Assembly: GCF_030732065.1 (NCBI RefSeq) | Contig: NZ_JAVBHX010000002.1 | Location: 307,904-371,903, forward strand | Direction: 5' to 3' | Length of the DNA stretch: 64,000 nt | Source: Oceanimonas aquatica | GTDB taxonomy: Bacteria > Pseudomonadota > Gammaproteobacteria > Enterobacterales > Aeromonadaceae | Part shown: positions 9,305-17,309 of the stretch, piece by piece | Numbering within the stretch: position 1 is the stretch's first letter | Layout of the letters: each line of letters starts with the position of its first letter | Translations under genes and position numbers: made by a program | The notes under the pieces: generated by a model | What the model saw: the letters and a program-made list of their open reading frames with translations, nothing else | The model's database searches: none | What the model was told of the DNA's origin: nothing

Positions 9305-9376
9305 CTACTTCTCCGGCACGCCGTGAATACCTCCCTGTAGGCTCCGTTGCGCCATCCATGGCGCAAAGGGCACGGC
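9305..9376. repeat. Probable interspersed non-coding repeat
   Basis: The stretch reads like a short dispersed element: an imperfect palindrome (CCGGCACGCCGTG), followed by TAGGCTCCGTTGCGCC and the palindrome GCGCCATCCATGGCGC. Similar GCCATCCATGGC-containing repeats are, from memory, common between genes of marine gammaproteobacteria. No second copy was seen in the window, so this rests on recognition only. Confidence 0.3.
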
Positions 9377-9575
9377 GAAGCAGACACCCTTTGTCCTCCT
9401 CAGTTTGCTCGATGCTGACTGGCAGACACTGCCAATGCAGCTCGAAGCAGCAGTGGGGATTGCCGTAGCCGACCATTAAATGCCATGGATGATGAGATGG
9501 ACACCTCTTGGGTAACCGGCGTCGCGATGCGCCATATTTGGGTTGAAGCTCAAATATCCACAAAAGGTGTCCACT

Positions 9576-10589
9576 ATGAACATTACGCTCATTGGTCTCG
9601 ATTTGGCAAAGAATGTGATTCAGGTTTGTGGCGTCAATCAAGCTGGCAAGGCGGTATTCAATCGCAAGGTAGCCCGAAACAAGGTGCTGGAGCTGCTTAG
9701 CCAGCACCCTCAGGTGCCTATTGCCATGGAAGCCTGCAGCGGCTCCAATTACTGGGGCAGAGCCCTGCAGCAGCGGGGGCACCCAGTGATGTTGTTGCCA
9801 CCCCAGCATGTCAAACCGTTCGTCAAAGGTAACAAGAACGACCGCAACGATGCCTTTGCCATCTGCGAAGCGGCACGGCGCCCCAATATGACGTTCGTGC
9901 AGCCGCGCACGCTGGAGCAGACTGATATCAGCCTGGCGCACCGGCTGCGAGAGCGCCGTGTTGGGGAACGAACCCGGTTGATTAACCAGTTACGGGGCTT
10001 GCTCAATGAGTACGGCATTGTCCTGGCCGGCGGTAAAGAAAGCCTGAGGCAGGCTATGCCCTTGCTACTGGAGGATGCCGATAACGAACTGACATCACGG
10101 GCTCGGGCCTATTGTGGTGACATCATGGAAGAATGGCGGCAGCTGGATGAGGCTATCCGGCGCTTGGATAAAGACATCGAACAGCAATGTCGCGATAACG
10201 AGGCCTGCACCCGACTCACCGACATTCGAGGTGTAGGCGCGGTAACTGCAACCGCCATGGTCGCCTTTGTCGGTAACGGCAGTCAGTACCGCAATGCCCG
10301 GCACTTCTCCGCCAACCTGGGGTTGGTGCCGAAAGAGCACTCCAGTGGCGGCAAGCAAAAGCTGGGCAGCATCACCAAGCGTGGTAATGGGTACTTGCGC
10401 AAGCTGTTGATACAAGGAGCCTGGTCGATTATCCGGCACCTGAACAAGGCCGCAGACCGGTTATCACTGTGGGTCAAACAGCTAGCCGAGCGCAGAGGCA
10501 AGCAACGCGCTGCCGTGGCCACGGCCAACAAGCTGGCACGGATTATCTGGGTCATGCTGTTCCGGCAGGAGCGCTATCGGGCAGCCTGA
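9576..10589 (+). CDS. IS110-family (IS1111 group) transposase
   Basis: The 337-residue protein has the two IS110 domains. The N-terminal RuvC-like DEDD domain shows D9 (IGLDLAKN), E52 (AMEACSGS) and D89/D92 (KNDRNDAF). The C-terminal Tnp domain shows the GVGAVTATA helix-hairpin-helix and the SSGGKQKLGSITKRGN segment bearing the conserved serine. The start at 9576 (MNITLIGLDLAK) has AAAGGTG upstream and matches family N-termini; the frame is open 11 codons earlier. All catalytic residues are intact, so the element may be active. These enzymes recombine DNA under guidance of an element-encoded RNA. Confidence 0.95.
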   Translation: MNITLIGLDLAKNVIQVCGVNQAGKAVFNRKVARNKVLELLSQHPQVPIAMEACSGSNYWGRALQQRGHPVMLLPPQHVKPFVKGNKNDRNDAFAICEAARRPNMTFVQPRTLEQTDISLAHRLRERRVGERTRLINQLRGLLNEYGIVLAGGKESLRQAMPLLLEDADNELTSRARAYCGDIMEEWRQLDEAIRRLDKDIEQQCRDNEACTRLTDIRGVGAVTATAMVAFVGNGSQYRNARHFSANLGLVPKEHSSGGKQKLGSITKRGNGYLRKLLIQGAWSIIRHLNKAADRLSLWVKQLAERRGKQRAAVATANKLARIIWVMLFRQERYRAA

Positions 10590-10877
10590 GCTGACATAAA
10601 GAAACTGAATTAAACCCTGTTTAGCAGGAAGGAAAACAAGAGGTTGTCACCCCGACGAAACGCGATGTGGAAAACGTGAATGAGGCAACAGGTTAAACCG
10701 GCCCTTGCAAACGCCGAGAAAATGTCAGGAGTCTGAACTCCGTAGGGACGATAGGCAGCAAGGGCGCGGTTCTCATTAGGGCCAGAGTGAGCCAATGACT
10801 CCCTCATCAGCACAGGCCGAATATACGGATGCAGTTAATCCTGGCTGCCAAAACACGGAACCCCACTTGCGAAAAGC
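10590..10877 (+). ncRNA. Putative guide (seek/bridge) RNA region of the IS element
   Basis: These 288 bases between the transposase stop and the right inverted repeat contain no credible gene. A 12-bp stem (10697-10708 with 10758-10770, G10766 bulged) encloses two unpaired stretches of about 19 and 16 nt around a small hairpin (GGAGT-CTGA-ACTCC, 10728-10741). A stem with an internal loop split by a hairpin is the layout described for IS110/IS1111 guide RNAs, and the location downstream of the transposase is that of the IS1111 group. The exact RNA ends are unknown. Confidence 0.55.
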
Positions 10878-11041
10878 GAGGTGTCCATATATGGCATTTT
10901 CGAGCGTTACAGGGAAGTACTTGTAGCGTGTCGGCGGAGCGCAACCGCACTGATGCTTCGCATTGCTTGCACCCGCTGGCCATAAACGGTTCAATACGGC
11001 AGACTTTATTGACCACTCACCACCACCAAGACTTCATAAAC

Positions 11042-12421
11042 ATGCTGAAAATATATAATTCCCTGACCCGACAAAAAGAAGAATTCAAACCCCTGGTGCC
11101 CGGCAAGGTCGGCATGTATGTGTGTGGTGTCACCATTTACGATCTCTGTCATATCGGACACGGCCGCACCTTTGTGGCCTTTGACGTGGTTACCCGTTAC
11201 CTGCGCTACGCCGGTTACGATCTGACCTTTGTGCGCAACATCACCGACATTGACGACAAGATCATTAAGCGTGCTGCCGAGAACGGCGAAGACTGGCAGG
11301 CCCTGACCGAGCGCCTGACCGGCGAAATGTACCAGGACTTCGACGCCCTCAATATTGCCCGACCCGATATCGAGCCCAAAGCCACCGGTCATATTCCCGA
11401 AATCATTGCCATGGTGGAAACCCTGATCCAGGACGGTCACGCCTATGTGGCCGACAACGGCGACGTGCTGTTTGAGGTCAACAGCTTTGCCGACTATGGC
11501 AAACTCTCGGGCCAGAACCTGGAGCAGCTGCAGGCCGGCGCCCGGGTGGAAGTGGAGCAGGCCAAGCGTAACCCCCTCGATTTTGTGCTGTGGAAGCAGT
11601 CCAAGCCCGGCGAGCCGAGCTGGGAGTCGCCCTGGGGTCCGGGCCGTCCGGGCTGGCACATTGAGTGCTCGGCCATGAACGGCAAGCACCTGGGCAAACA
11701 CTTCGACATTCACGGCGGTGGCTCGGATCTGCAGTTCCCCCACCACGAGAACGAAATCGCCCAGAGCTGCTGCGCCAACCACAGCCCCTACGTCAACACC
11801 TGGATGCACTCGGGCATGGTGATGGTGGATCAGGAGAAAATGTCCAAGTCACTGGGTAACTTCTTTACCATTCGCGACGTGCTCAAGCATTACGACGGCG
11901 AAACCATTCGCTACTTTTTGCTGTCCGGCCACTATCGCAGCCAGCTCAACTACTCCGACGAAAACCTGAAGCAGGCGCGCACCGCCCTGGAGCGGCTCTA
12001 TACCGCCCTGCGGGATTTGCCCGAGGCACCGGCCGCCGGTGGCGAGGAGTTTGTCAGCCGCTTTACCGCCGCCATGAACGACGACTTCAACACCCCCGAG
12101 GCCTACTCGGTGCTGTTTGACCTGGCCCGGGAAATCAACCGCCAGAAGGGCAAGGACGACACCGCCGCCGCCGGTCTGGCCGGCCGCCTGCGCGAGCTGG
12201 CCGGCGTGCTGGGCCTGCTGACGCAGGAGCCCGAGGCCTTTTTGCGCGGCGATGCCGGTGCCGATGACGAGGTGGCCGAGATCGAACGCCTGATCCAGGC
12301 CCGCCTGGACGCTCGCCAGAGCAAGGACTGGGCCGCCGCCGATGCCGCCCGGGATACCCTCACCGCCATGGGCATAGTGCTGGAAGACGGCCCGGAAGGC
12401 ACCCGCTGGCGCCGCAAATAA
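11042..12421 (+). CDS. cysS: Cysteinyl-tRNA synthetase
   Basis: It charges tRNA-Cys. The 459-residue protein is close to the 461 of E. coli and shows the class I signatures CHIGHGRTF (HIGH) and EKMSKSLGN (KMSKS), together with the zinc-binding pattern (Cys in YVCGVT, Cys in HIECSAM, and HHENE). The start at 11042 gives MLKIYNSL as in the family; an open extension of 71 codons upstream runs back into the IS end and is not real. The IS lies about 150 nt upstream, so cysS must rely on the remaining native leader or on a promoter from the element. Confidence 0.96.
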   Translation: MLKIYNSLTRQKEEFKPLVPGKVGMYVCGVTIYDLCHIGHGRTFVAFDVVTRYLRYAGYDLTFVRNITDIDDKIIKRAAENGEDWQALTERLTGEMYQDFDALNIARPDIEPKATGHIPEIIAMVETLIQDGHAYVADNGDVLFEVNSFADYGKLSGQNLEQLQAGARVEVEQAKRNPLDFVLWKQSKPGEPSWESPWGPGRPGWHIECSAMNGKHLGKHFDIHGGGSDLQFPHHENEIAQSCCANHSPYVNTWMHSGMVMVDQEKMSKSLGNFFTIRDVLKHYDGETIRYFLLSGHYRSQLNYSDENLKQARTALERLYTALRDLPEAPAAGGEEFVSRFTAAMNDDFNTPEAYSVLFDLAREINRQKGKDDTAAAGLAGRLRELAGVLGLLTQEPEAFLRGDAGADDEVAEIERLIQARLDARQSKDWAAADAARDTLTAMGIVLEDGPEGTRWRRK

Positions 12422-12441
12422 GCCACAGCGGTTGAAATTCG

Positions 12442-12476
12442 CATCAAGGGCACCAATATGGTGCCCTTGATGTTTT
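12442..12476 (+). terminator. Terminator of cysS
   Basis: A 13-bp perfect stem (12442-12454 with 12460-12472) has a 5-nt loop and is followed by TTTT. Confidence 0.9.
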
Positions 12477-12534
12477 ATGCCCACGACTGTTTGTCTGAAC
12501 ACAGTGGCCGATGTTTTACCAACAGGAGCCTGTC

Positions 12535-12801
12535 ATGAAAAAGTTCATTTCTTCCGCCCTCGCCCTTTCTCTGATGCTGCTGGCCGGTTGCGAGCCTCAG
12601 GGCCCCGCCGCCAATGTGGAGGATCATATTGACGAGGTGGTGAACACCACCGACTCCGTTTCCGCACCGCCGGTCCGCACCCGCCAGCCTGCGCCCGCGC
12701 CCGAAGTAACCGAGCAGCAGAAGCAGCAACACCGGCAGGTGATAGAGCAGGCCTCACAGGAAGCACAAAACAAGCTGGAGCAAATACTGGAAAACAGCTG
12801 A
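12535..12801 (+). CDS. Small predicted lipoprotein, unknown function
   Basis: The 88-residue protein has a lipoprotein signal with lipobox LLAGC. The ATG at 12535 is preceded by AGGAG. After the cysteine come an acidic stretch (VEDHIDEVVNTTD), a proline-rich linker and a Gln-rich helix. It shares the sequence motif CEPQGPA / CDNQGPA after the lipid-bearing cysteine with the lipoprotein encoded next, so the two may be related. I do not recognise the family. Confidence 0.75.
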   Translation: MKKFISSALALSLMLLAGCEPQGPAANVEDHIDEVVNTTDSVSAPPVRTRQPAPAPEVTEQQKQQHRQVIEQASQEAQNKLEQILENS

Positions 12802-12931
12802 ACCTGGCCCCAAACCGGTCAGGGTTCGTCATACTCAAGGCCCCTTCATGCTGATCGAGTGCGTCAGCCGGTTTCGCCTTCTCATTTTATTAGTTGATTT
12901 TAAAGGACTTTATTTTATTTCCGGTATACAG

Positions 12932-12950
12932 CAGCCCGGTAACCGGGCTG
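12932..12950. terminator. Hairpin between the two lipoprotein genes
   Basis: An 8-bp perfect stem (CAGCCCGG with CCGGGCTG) has a 3-nt loop and a weak T tail. It lies in a 243-bp gap that otherwise shows only AT-rich sequence, where the promoter of the next gene would be. Confidence 0.4.
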
Positions 12951-13044
12951 TTGATTCCGGCCGACCTGGGCTATTACTGTTAATGAGATTCCCGAAAGGC
13001 GGAATGTTCCGCGATTCAGACTTAACAACAACAAGGGAGAGCCC

Positions 13045-13542
13045 ATGAACAAGTCACTGCTGAATATTTTACTGCTGACCTACGTCACCACCTTTGGTCT
13101 GGTGGCCTGTGATAACCAGGGCCCGGCAGAGCAGGCGGGTGAGCAAGTGGATGAAACGGTCGAACAGGTGCAGGAGCAAACCGAGCAGGCCGTGGACGAC
13201 ACTCAGGAAGCGCTGGGCGTTGAAAGTGAAGGCACCATGGAGCAAATGGGTGAAGCCGTGGATGAGGCGGTGAATGATGCCGCCCAGGCCACCGGTGACC
13301 AGGCCGAAGCCGCCGGCGAGAGCATGGACGACACCACCCAGGCCGCCGGCGACATGATGGATGACACCATGGAGGCCGCCGGTGAGGCCATGGACGATGC
13401 CACCCAGGCCGCCGGTGACATGATGGATGACACCATGGAGGCGGCCGAAGACACCGCCGAGGCGGTAGGTGAAACCATGGACGAGATCAGCGCCGAAGCC
13501 GAGCGTAAGGTCAACGAAGTGCTTGAAGAAAGCGAGCAGTAA
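13045..13542 (+). CDS. Acidic repetitive lipoprotein (LEA-like helical repeats)
   Basis: The 165-residue protein has a lipoprotein-type signal ending in FGLVAC and a strongly acidic, Ala/Met/Asp/Glu-rich mature part. About residues 96-140 hold two near-identical 22-residue units (AAGDMMDDTMEAAGEAMDD and so on), a 66-bp repeat at DNA level. The 11-residue periodicity recalls late-embryogenesis-abundant and apolipoprotein-like amphipathic helices. An envelope-stress or desiccation role would be a guess. The start has AGGGAGAG upstream. Confidence 0.8.
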   Translation: MNKSLLNILLLTYVTTFGLVACDNQGPAEQAGEQVDETVEQVQEQTEQAVDDTQEALGVESEGTMEQMGEAVDEAVNDAAQATGDQAEAAGESMDDTTQAAGDMMDDTMEAAGEAMDDATQAAGDMMDDTMEAAEDTAEAVGETMDEISAEAERKVNEVLEESEQ

Positions 13543-13559
13543 GCAAGCGCGCAGTAAGC

Positions 13560-13585
13560 AAAAGGGGAGCTTCCGCTCCCCTTTT
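13560..13585. terminator. Bidirectional terminator
   Basis: An 11-bp stem, A4G4AGC with its complement and a TTCC loop, lies between the convergent lipoprotein and ion-channel genes. The flanking A and T runs suit both directions. Confidence 0.85.
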
Positions 13586-13602
13586 AGGTTTTACGTCTCA
13601 CC

Positions 13603-14427
13603 TTATGCATTGTCATTCGGTGGTTCCAGCTCGGCACCGCAGTGGTTGCAGAACTTCGCATCCCGCTCATGACCGCTGCGATCGCACTGAGGGCAATGGC
13701 GGCGGGAATACTCCCGCCGCATCTCACGCCCAAGCTCCGCGGTAATAATGCCGGTGGGCACGGCGATAATGGCATAGCCCATCAGCATGGTGACCGCGGC
13801 AATGCCCCGGCCCAGCCAGGTTTGCGGGGTGATGTCGCCAAACCCCACCGTGGTGATGGTCACAATGGCCCAGTAAATGCCGGTAGGTATGCTGGTAAAG
13901 CCGTTTTCCGGCCCTTCCACCACATAAAGCAGAGAGCCGAACAGGGTCACCAGAATAAACAGGCTGCTGAAGAACACCAGGATCTTGCGCCGGCTCTGGT
14001 AGAGCGAGCGCATCAGGGTGTTGGCCTCGTCCATGTAGCGAATAAGCTTGAGAATGCGGAATACTCTCAGCACCCTGAGCAGGCGCACCATCAGCAAAAA
14101 GCTGGCGCCGGGCATAAAGATGGCCAGGTAGGTGGGCAGCACCGCCAGCAGATCGATAATGCCGTAAAAGCTGCGCAGATAAGCCGTGCGGCTTTGCGCG
14201 CACCAGATGCGCAGACCGAACTCCACCGTAAACAGCAGGGTAAAGCCCCACTCCAGGCCGTAGAGCCAGGGTCCGTACTGAGCCCTGAATGAGCCGATGG
14301 AGTCCAGCAGCAACACCACCATCGACAGCAAAATGGCGACGATCAGGGCAATATCAAAGCGCCGCCCCGCCGGGGTCTCGGTACCGAAAATGACGGTGTA
14401 CAGGACATCCTTGTCGAGCCACTTCAT
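13603..14427 (-). CDS. Voltage-gated-type potassium channel with C-terminal zinc ribbon
   Basis: The 274-residue protein has six transmembrane helices: S1-S3, an S4 with regularly spaced arginines (VRLLRVLRVFRILKLIRY), and S5-pore-S6 with the K+ filter TTVGFGD. A short cytoplasmic tail carries two CxxC-type pairs (CPQCDRSG...CNHCGAEL), a small zinc ribbon. It is related to KvAP and bacterial Kch-type channels. It precedes folD's 3-prime end, 19 nt away on the same strand, which suggests readthrough from folD but no functional link. Confidence 0.9.
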   Translation of the reverse strand: MKWLDKDVLYTVIFGTETPAGRRFDIALIVAILLSMVVLLLDSIGSFRAQYGPWLYGLEWGFTLLFTVEFGLRIWCAQSRTAYLRSFYGIIDLLAVLPTYLAIFMPGASFLLMVRLLRVLRVFRILKLIRYMDEANTLMRSLYQSRRKILVFFSSLFILVTLFGSLLYVVEGPENGFTSIPTGIYWAIVTITTVGFGDITPQTWLGRGIAAVTMLMGYAIIAVPTGIITAELGREMRREYSRRHCPQCDRSGHERDAKFCNHCGAELEPPNDNA

Positions 14428-14446
14428 GCCATTCCCCTGTTACTGA

Positions 14447-15304
14447 TTAGTTGTCGTGGTAGCGCTCGCAGGCGATCAGGGTGTTTTCAATGAGCGAAGC
14501 CACCGTCATCGGGCCCACGCCACCGGGTACAGGCGTGATGTAAGATGCACGCTCGGCGGCCACGGCGTATTCCACATCCCCCACCAGACGACCGTCGTCC
14601 AGGCGGTTGATGCCCACATCGATCACCACGGCGCCGGGCTTGATCCAGTCACCGGGAATGAAATTGGGCTTGCCCACGGCCACCACCAGCAGATCGGCAC
14701 TTTCCACCTTGCCACGCAGATCCTCGGTAAAACGATGACAGGTGGTGGTGGTGCAGCCGGCCAGCAACAGCTCCATGGTCATGGGGCGGCCAACAATGTT
14801 GGACGCGCCCACCACCACGGCATTAAGGCCATGGGTCTTGATGTGACTGCGCTCGATCAGGGTCATGATGCCCTTGGGGGTGCAGGGGCGCAGGGCCGGA
14901 ATACGCTGGGCCAGACGGCCCACATTGTAGGGGTGAAAACCGTCTACATCCTTGTGGGGATGAATGCGTTCAATCACCAGGGTGCTGTCGATATGGGCCG
15001 GCAACGGCAACTGCACCAGAATGCCATCGATGGTGGCGTCCTGATTCAGCTCATCGATCAGATCCAGCAATTGCTGCTCCGTGGTGTGCTCGGGCAAATC
15101 GTGGGATTTGGACACGAACCCGACTTCCTCACAGGCGCGGCGCTTGCTGCCCACATACACCTGGGACGCCGGGTTGGCCCCCACCAGTATGACCGCCAGG
15201 CCAGGGGCCCGTTTGCCGGCGTTTTTGCGGGCAGCGACCCGTTCGGCCACCTGGTTGCGAACCGCCTGTGCAATCGCTTTTCCATCGATTATTTGAGCTG
15301 ACAT
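14447..15304 (-). CDS. folD: Bifunctional methylenetetrahydrofolate dehydrogenase/cyclohydrolase
   Basis: It interconverts 5,10-methylene-, methenyl- and 10-formyl-tetrahydrofolate in one-carbon metabolism. The 285-residue protein shows [14 protein letters not shown] with the catalytic lysine, [19 protein letters not shown] for NADP binding, and the C-terminal [12 protein letters not shown] motif. The length equals the usual 284-288. Confidence 0.96.
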   Translation of the reverse strand: MSAQIIDGKAIAQAVRNQVAERVAARKNAGKRAPGLAVILVGANPASQVYVGSKRRACEEVGFVSKSHDLPEHTTEQQLLDLIDELNQDATIDGILVQLPLPAHIDSTLVIERIHPHKDVDGFHPYNVGRLAQRIPALRPCTPKGIMTLIERSHIKTHGLNAVVVGASNIVGRPMTMELLLAGCTTTTCHRFTEDLRGKVESADLLVVAVGKPNFIPGDWIKPGAVVIDVGINRLDDGRLVGDVEYAVAAERASYITPVPGGVGPMTVASLIENTLIACERYHDN

Positions 15305-15331
15305 CTGCGTTGTTTCTCACCTTTATAAACC

Positions 15332-15347
15332 TGCGACAATTGTCGCA
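15332..15347. promoter_or_regulatory. 16-bp perfect palindrome in the folD promoter region
   Basis: TGCGACAATTGTCGCA is fully self-complementary. It ends 28 nt upstream of the folD start and lies just upstream of a TATAAA hexamer on the minus strand, so it would overlap the promoter spacer. A repressor operator is the simplest reading. A T6 run follows on the plus strand, but no plus-strand gene ends here. Confidence 0.45.
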
Positions 15348-15390
15348 TTTTTTCGGGCCTTTGATAAGAAACCCCGGGCGGATAAAGCCG

Positions 15391-15419
15391 TTGACCCTGT
15401 GGGCTCAAGCCGGTATTAT
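15391..15419 (+). promoter_or_regulatory. Sigma-70 promoter of the tRNA genes
   Basis: TTGACC (15391-15396) and TATTAT (15414-15419) are 17 bp apart, followed by a GC-rich discriminator (GCCGCCCCG) as in stringently controlled stable-RNA promoters. Confidence 0.75.
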
Positions 15420-15454
15420 GCCGCCCCGTTGCCAGCCGCCAGGCCGCGCAACAT

Positions 15455-15531
15455 GCGCCCTTAGCTCAGCTGGATAGAGCATCCGCCTTCTAAGCGGATG
15501 GTCGCAGGTTCGAGTCCTGCAGGGCGCGCCA
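15455..15531 (+). tRNA. tRNA-Arg (anticodon TCT)
   Basis: The 77-nt gene has a 7-bp acceptor stem (GCGCCCT with AGGGCGC), D arm, anticodon loop CTTCTAA with TCT, T loop GTTCGAGTC and an encoded CCA end. It reads AGA codons. Confidence 0.95.
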
Positions 15532-15537
15532 TTAGTG

Positions 15538-15613
15538 GTGACCGTAGCTCAGTTGGTAGAGTCCCGGATTGTGATTCCGGTTGTCGCGGGTTCGAGCCCC
15601 GTCGGTCACCCCA
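15538..15613 (+). tRNA. tRNA-His (anticodon GTG)
   Basis: The 76-nt gene has acceptor GTGACCG with CGGTCAC, anticodon loop TTGTGAT with GTG, and encoded CCA. The base before it is G (15537) and position 73 is C, giving the extra G-1:C73 pair that marks tRNA-His. It follows tRNA-Arg after 6 nt and shares its promoter. Confidence 0.95.
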
Positions 15614-15657
15614 ATTCCCCGGCTTTCCTGCAAAATATTTCAATCTCCCTGAATTTT

Positions 15658-16299
15658 TTACTCCAGCCCCTGTTTTACCTGCTGCTCCAGATGTGCCACC
15701 AGTTCGGCCGGCAGTTGCAGCCGGTGCGCCAGCGCGTCCAGATAAACCCGCTCCGAAGCCTGGTCGGGATCGATCACCAGCCGTGATGCCAGATAGAGCT
15801 CCGCCGCCTGCTCCGGGCCTTTGGCCGAGGCGACGATATCGCTCATGGATACCGGCGCCGACAGCATGTCAAACACCAGCGCCTTTTCGTCGGCCGCCAG
15901 CCCCATTTGCTCCACCTGTTCAAAGATGCGCTGCTGCTCACTGGCATCCACATGGCCATCGGCCCTGGCGGCACCGATCATGGCGCGCATCAGCGACAGC
16001 TGAAACGACTCGCCACCGGCGGCGGGAGCCTCGGGGGAAAAACGCGGGTCCATGTGCTGCATATCCCCTTCCCGTACCGGCGTGGCCTGCTCCGGCTGCT
16101 TGCCCTGCTGCCAGCCCTGGTAGGCCTTCCAGGCCATCACACCGGCGGCGGCGAGCCCTGCATACTTGATGGTGCTGCCGGCCATTTTGCGGCCCTTTTT
16201 ACTGCCCAGCACGGCCCCGAGAATGCCGCCGGTGGCCGCCCCCTTGCCAAAGCCCGACGAATTTCCCAGAAACTTTTTCATCAGTTTTTCTGCGTCCAT
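15658..16299 (-). CDS. YebE-like DUF533 / TerB-fold inner membrane protein
   Basis: The 213-residue protein has a Gly-rich hydrophobic N-terminal region (GGILGAVLGSKKGRKM and a segment near 45-60), a linker, and a C-terminal all-helical DUF533/TerB-like domain (about 100-213, with MIGAARADGHVDASEQQRI). YebE in E. coli is an envelope-stress gene of unknown function. Its start overlaps the ycjF-like stop by 1 nt (TAATG), so it is the last gene of the psp operon here. Confidence 0.88.
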   Translation of the reverse strand: MDAEKLMKKFLGNSSGFGKGAATGGILGAVLGSKKGRKMAGSTIKYAGLAAAGVMAWKAYQGWQQGKQPEQATPVREGDMQHMDPRFSPEAPAAGGESFQLSLMRAMIGAARADGHVDASEQQRIFEQVEQMGLAADEKALVFDMLSAPVSMSDIVASAKGPEQAAELYLASRLVIDPDQASERVYLDALAHRLQLPAELVAHLEQQVKQGLE

Positions 16300-17309
16300 T
16301 ATTGCGTCTCCTTGTGCTCACGCCGGGACAGCAAGGCTGCCACCCGGTCAATCAGGGCGCGACGAATGCCACCCAGCTGCTTTTTCTCATCCCCCTGCCA
16401 GGGCACGGGCCGGCACAGATCCATGGTCTGCAGGCCCAGCCGGGCGGTCAGCAGGCCGGCGCCTACGCCCTGCCCGGCCCGGGCCGACAGCCGGCCGGCC
16501 AGCTCCAGCCCGAGCAGATCCATGCCGGCGTCGATGGCTGCTTCCGACACGCCCACGTAAAGCATATGGTGCAGCACGCTTTTCAGTAACCTGAGCCGGC
16601 TGACCGCCCCCAGCCGAATGCCGTAGCAGCGCGTAATGTCTTCCATCATTTTCAGGTTGCGCCACAGCACCAGCAGCATGTCTACCGCCGCCAGGGGGCT
16701 GGCCGCCACCATCACCGCCGCCTCGCCCGACCATTTCAGTACTTGGGCACGGGCCTGCCGGTCCTGAGTGGCCAGCACCTGCCGGCTGTACAGGCTCAGC
16801 ACTTCGCCGTCCTGCTCGTCGCCGGTGAGTCCCGTTTGCCACTGGGCAAAGGCGTCGCTGTGTTCAAGCCCGCTTCCACGGGCCAGCTGTTCACAAAACC
16901 CCCTTGCCTGGCCATGGCCGGCATTGGCCAGCAGTTGCTCGGCCCGGGCCCGCTGTGTCGACACCCGCTCCAGCCGGCGCAGCTGCCTGGCTTCACGCCA
17001 CAGGCTGCTGCCGGCCGCCAATGCCAGCAGAGCCAGCGCCAGGCTCCAGGCCGCGCCCAGCCACTGGCTGTCCTGCCAGGTCTGCCACAGTGACAGGCCG
17101 GAGTGCACCAGCAGCAATATCAGGATCAGACTCACCGCACTCCACCACAGCCGGTGGCGGCGCTTGGGGCGCAGCACCTCGGCCGGGCCATTCGCCGTGG
17201 CCTCGGCCTGCAGAAAATCATCATCGTCAAGGGTTTGTCCGGCCCGCAGCGGCTCATCCCTGGCCGTGGTCAGGGGCTGGTCAAGGATCACTTTGGTTTT
17301 CAGGGTCAC
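16299..17309 (-). CDS. ycjF: YcjF family inner membrane protein
   Basis: The 336-residue protein fits the YcjF/DUF697 family: a cytoplasmic N-terminus, two transmembrane helices at about 50-100 (LWWSAVSLILILLLVHSG and AAWSLALALLALAAGS), and a helical domain with LLKSVLHHMLYVGVSEAAIDAGMD. It usually pairs with YcjX in the Psp regulon. Its start overlaps the ycjX stop by 4 nt. Confidence 0.9.
   Translation of the reverse strand: MTLKTKVILDQPLTTARDEPLRAGQTLDDDDFLQAEATANGPAEVLRPKRRHRLWWSAVSLILILLLVHSGLSLWQTWQDSQWLGAAWSLALALLALAAGSSLWREARQLRRLERVSTQRARAEQLLANAGHGQARGFCEQLARGSGLEHSDAFAQWQTGLTGDEQDGEVLSLYSRQVLATQDRQARAQVLKWSGEAAVMVAASPLAAVDMLLVLWRNLKMMEDITRCYGIRLGAVSRLRLLKSVLHHMLYVGVSEAAIDAGMDLLGLELAGRLSARAGQGVGAGLLTARLGLQTMDLCRPVPWQGDEKKQLGGIRRALIDRVAALLSRREHKETQ

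Larger units (their letters stand above)
9497..10888 (+). mobile_element. IS110-family insertion sequence, IS1111 group
   Basis: A DEDD transposase gene is bounded by perfect 11-bp inverted repeats, ATGGACACCTC at 9497-9507 and its complement at 10878-10888. Such repeats are subterminal in the IS1111 group, so the true ends lie a few bases outside. The left non-coding end is short (about 70 bp) and the right one long (about 290 bp), as in IS1111 elements whose guide RNA lies downstream of the transposase. It sits between the divergent ppiB and cysS genes. A further 9-bp inverted pair (9478-9486 and 10891-10899) flanks it. Confidence 0.88.

Noticed and set aside
9202-9468. An 88-codon frame between ppiB and the IS
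   Set aside because: It runs through a probable interspersed repeat, has low-complexity Arg/Ser/Pro content and no ribosome site.
9285-9941. A 218-codon minus-strand frame overlapping the IS left end and transposase
   Set aside because: It crosses the IS boundary and is antisense to the transposase.
10829-11041. A 71-codon N-terminal extension of CysS
   Set aside because: It reads through the IS end and leader with no similarity; the enzyme starts at MLKIYNSL.
13332-13460. Short tandem repeat as possible CRISPR
   Set aside because: The 66-bp units are in frame and encode the helical repeats of a lipoprotein.
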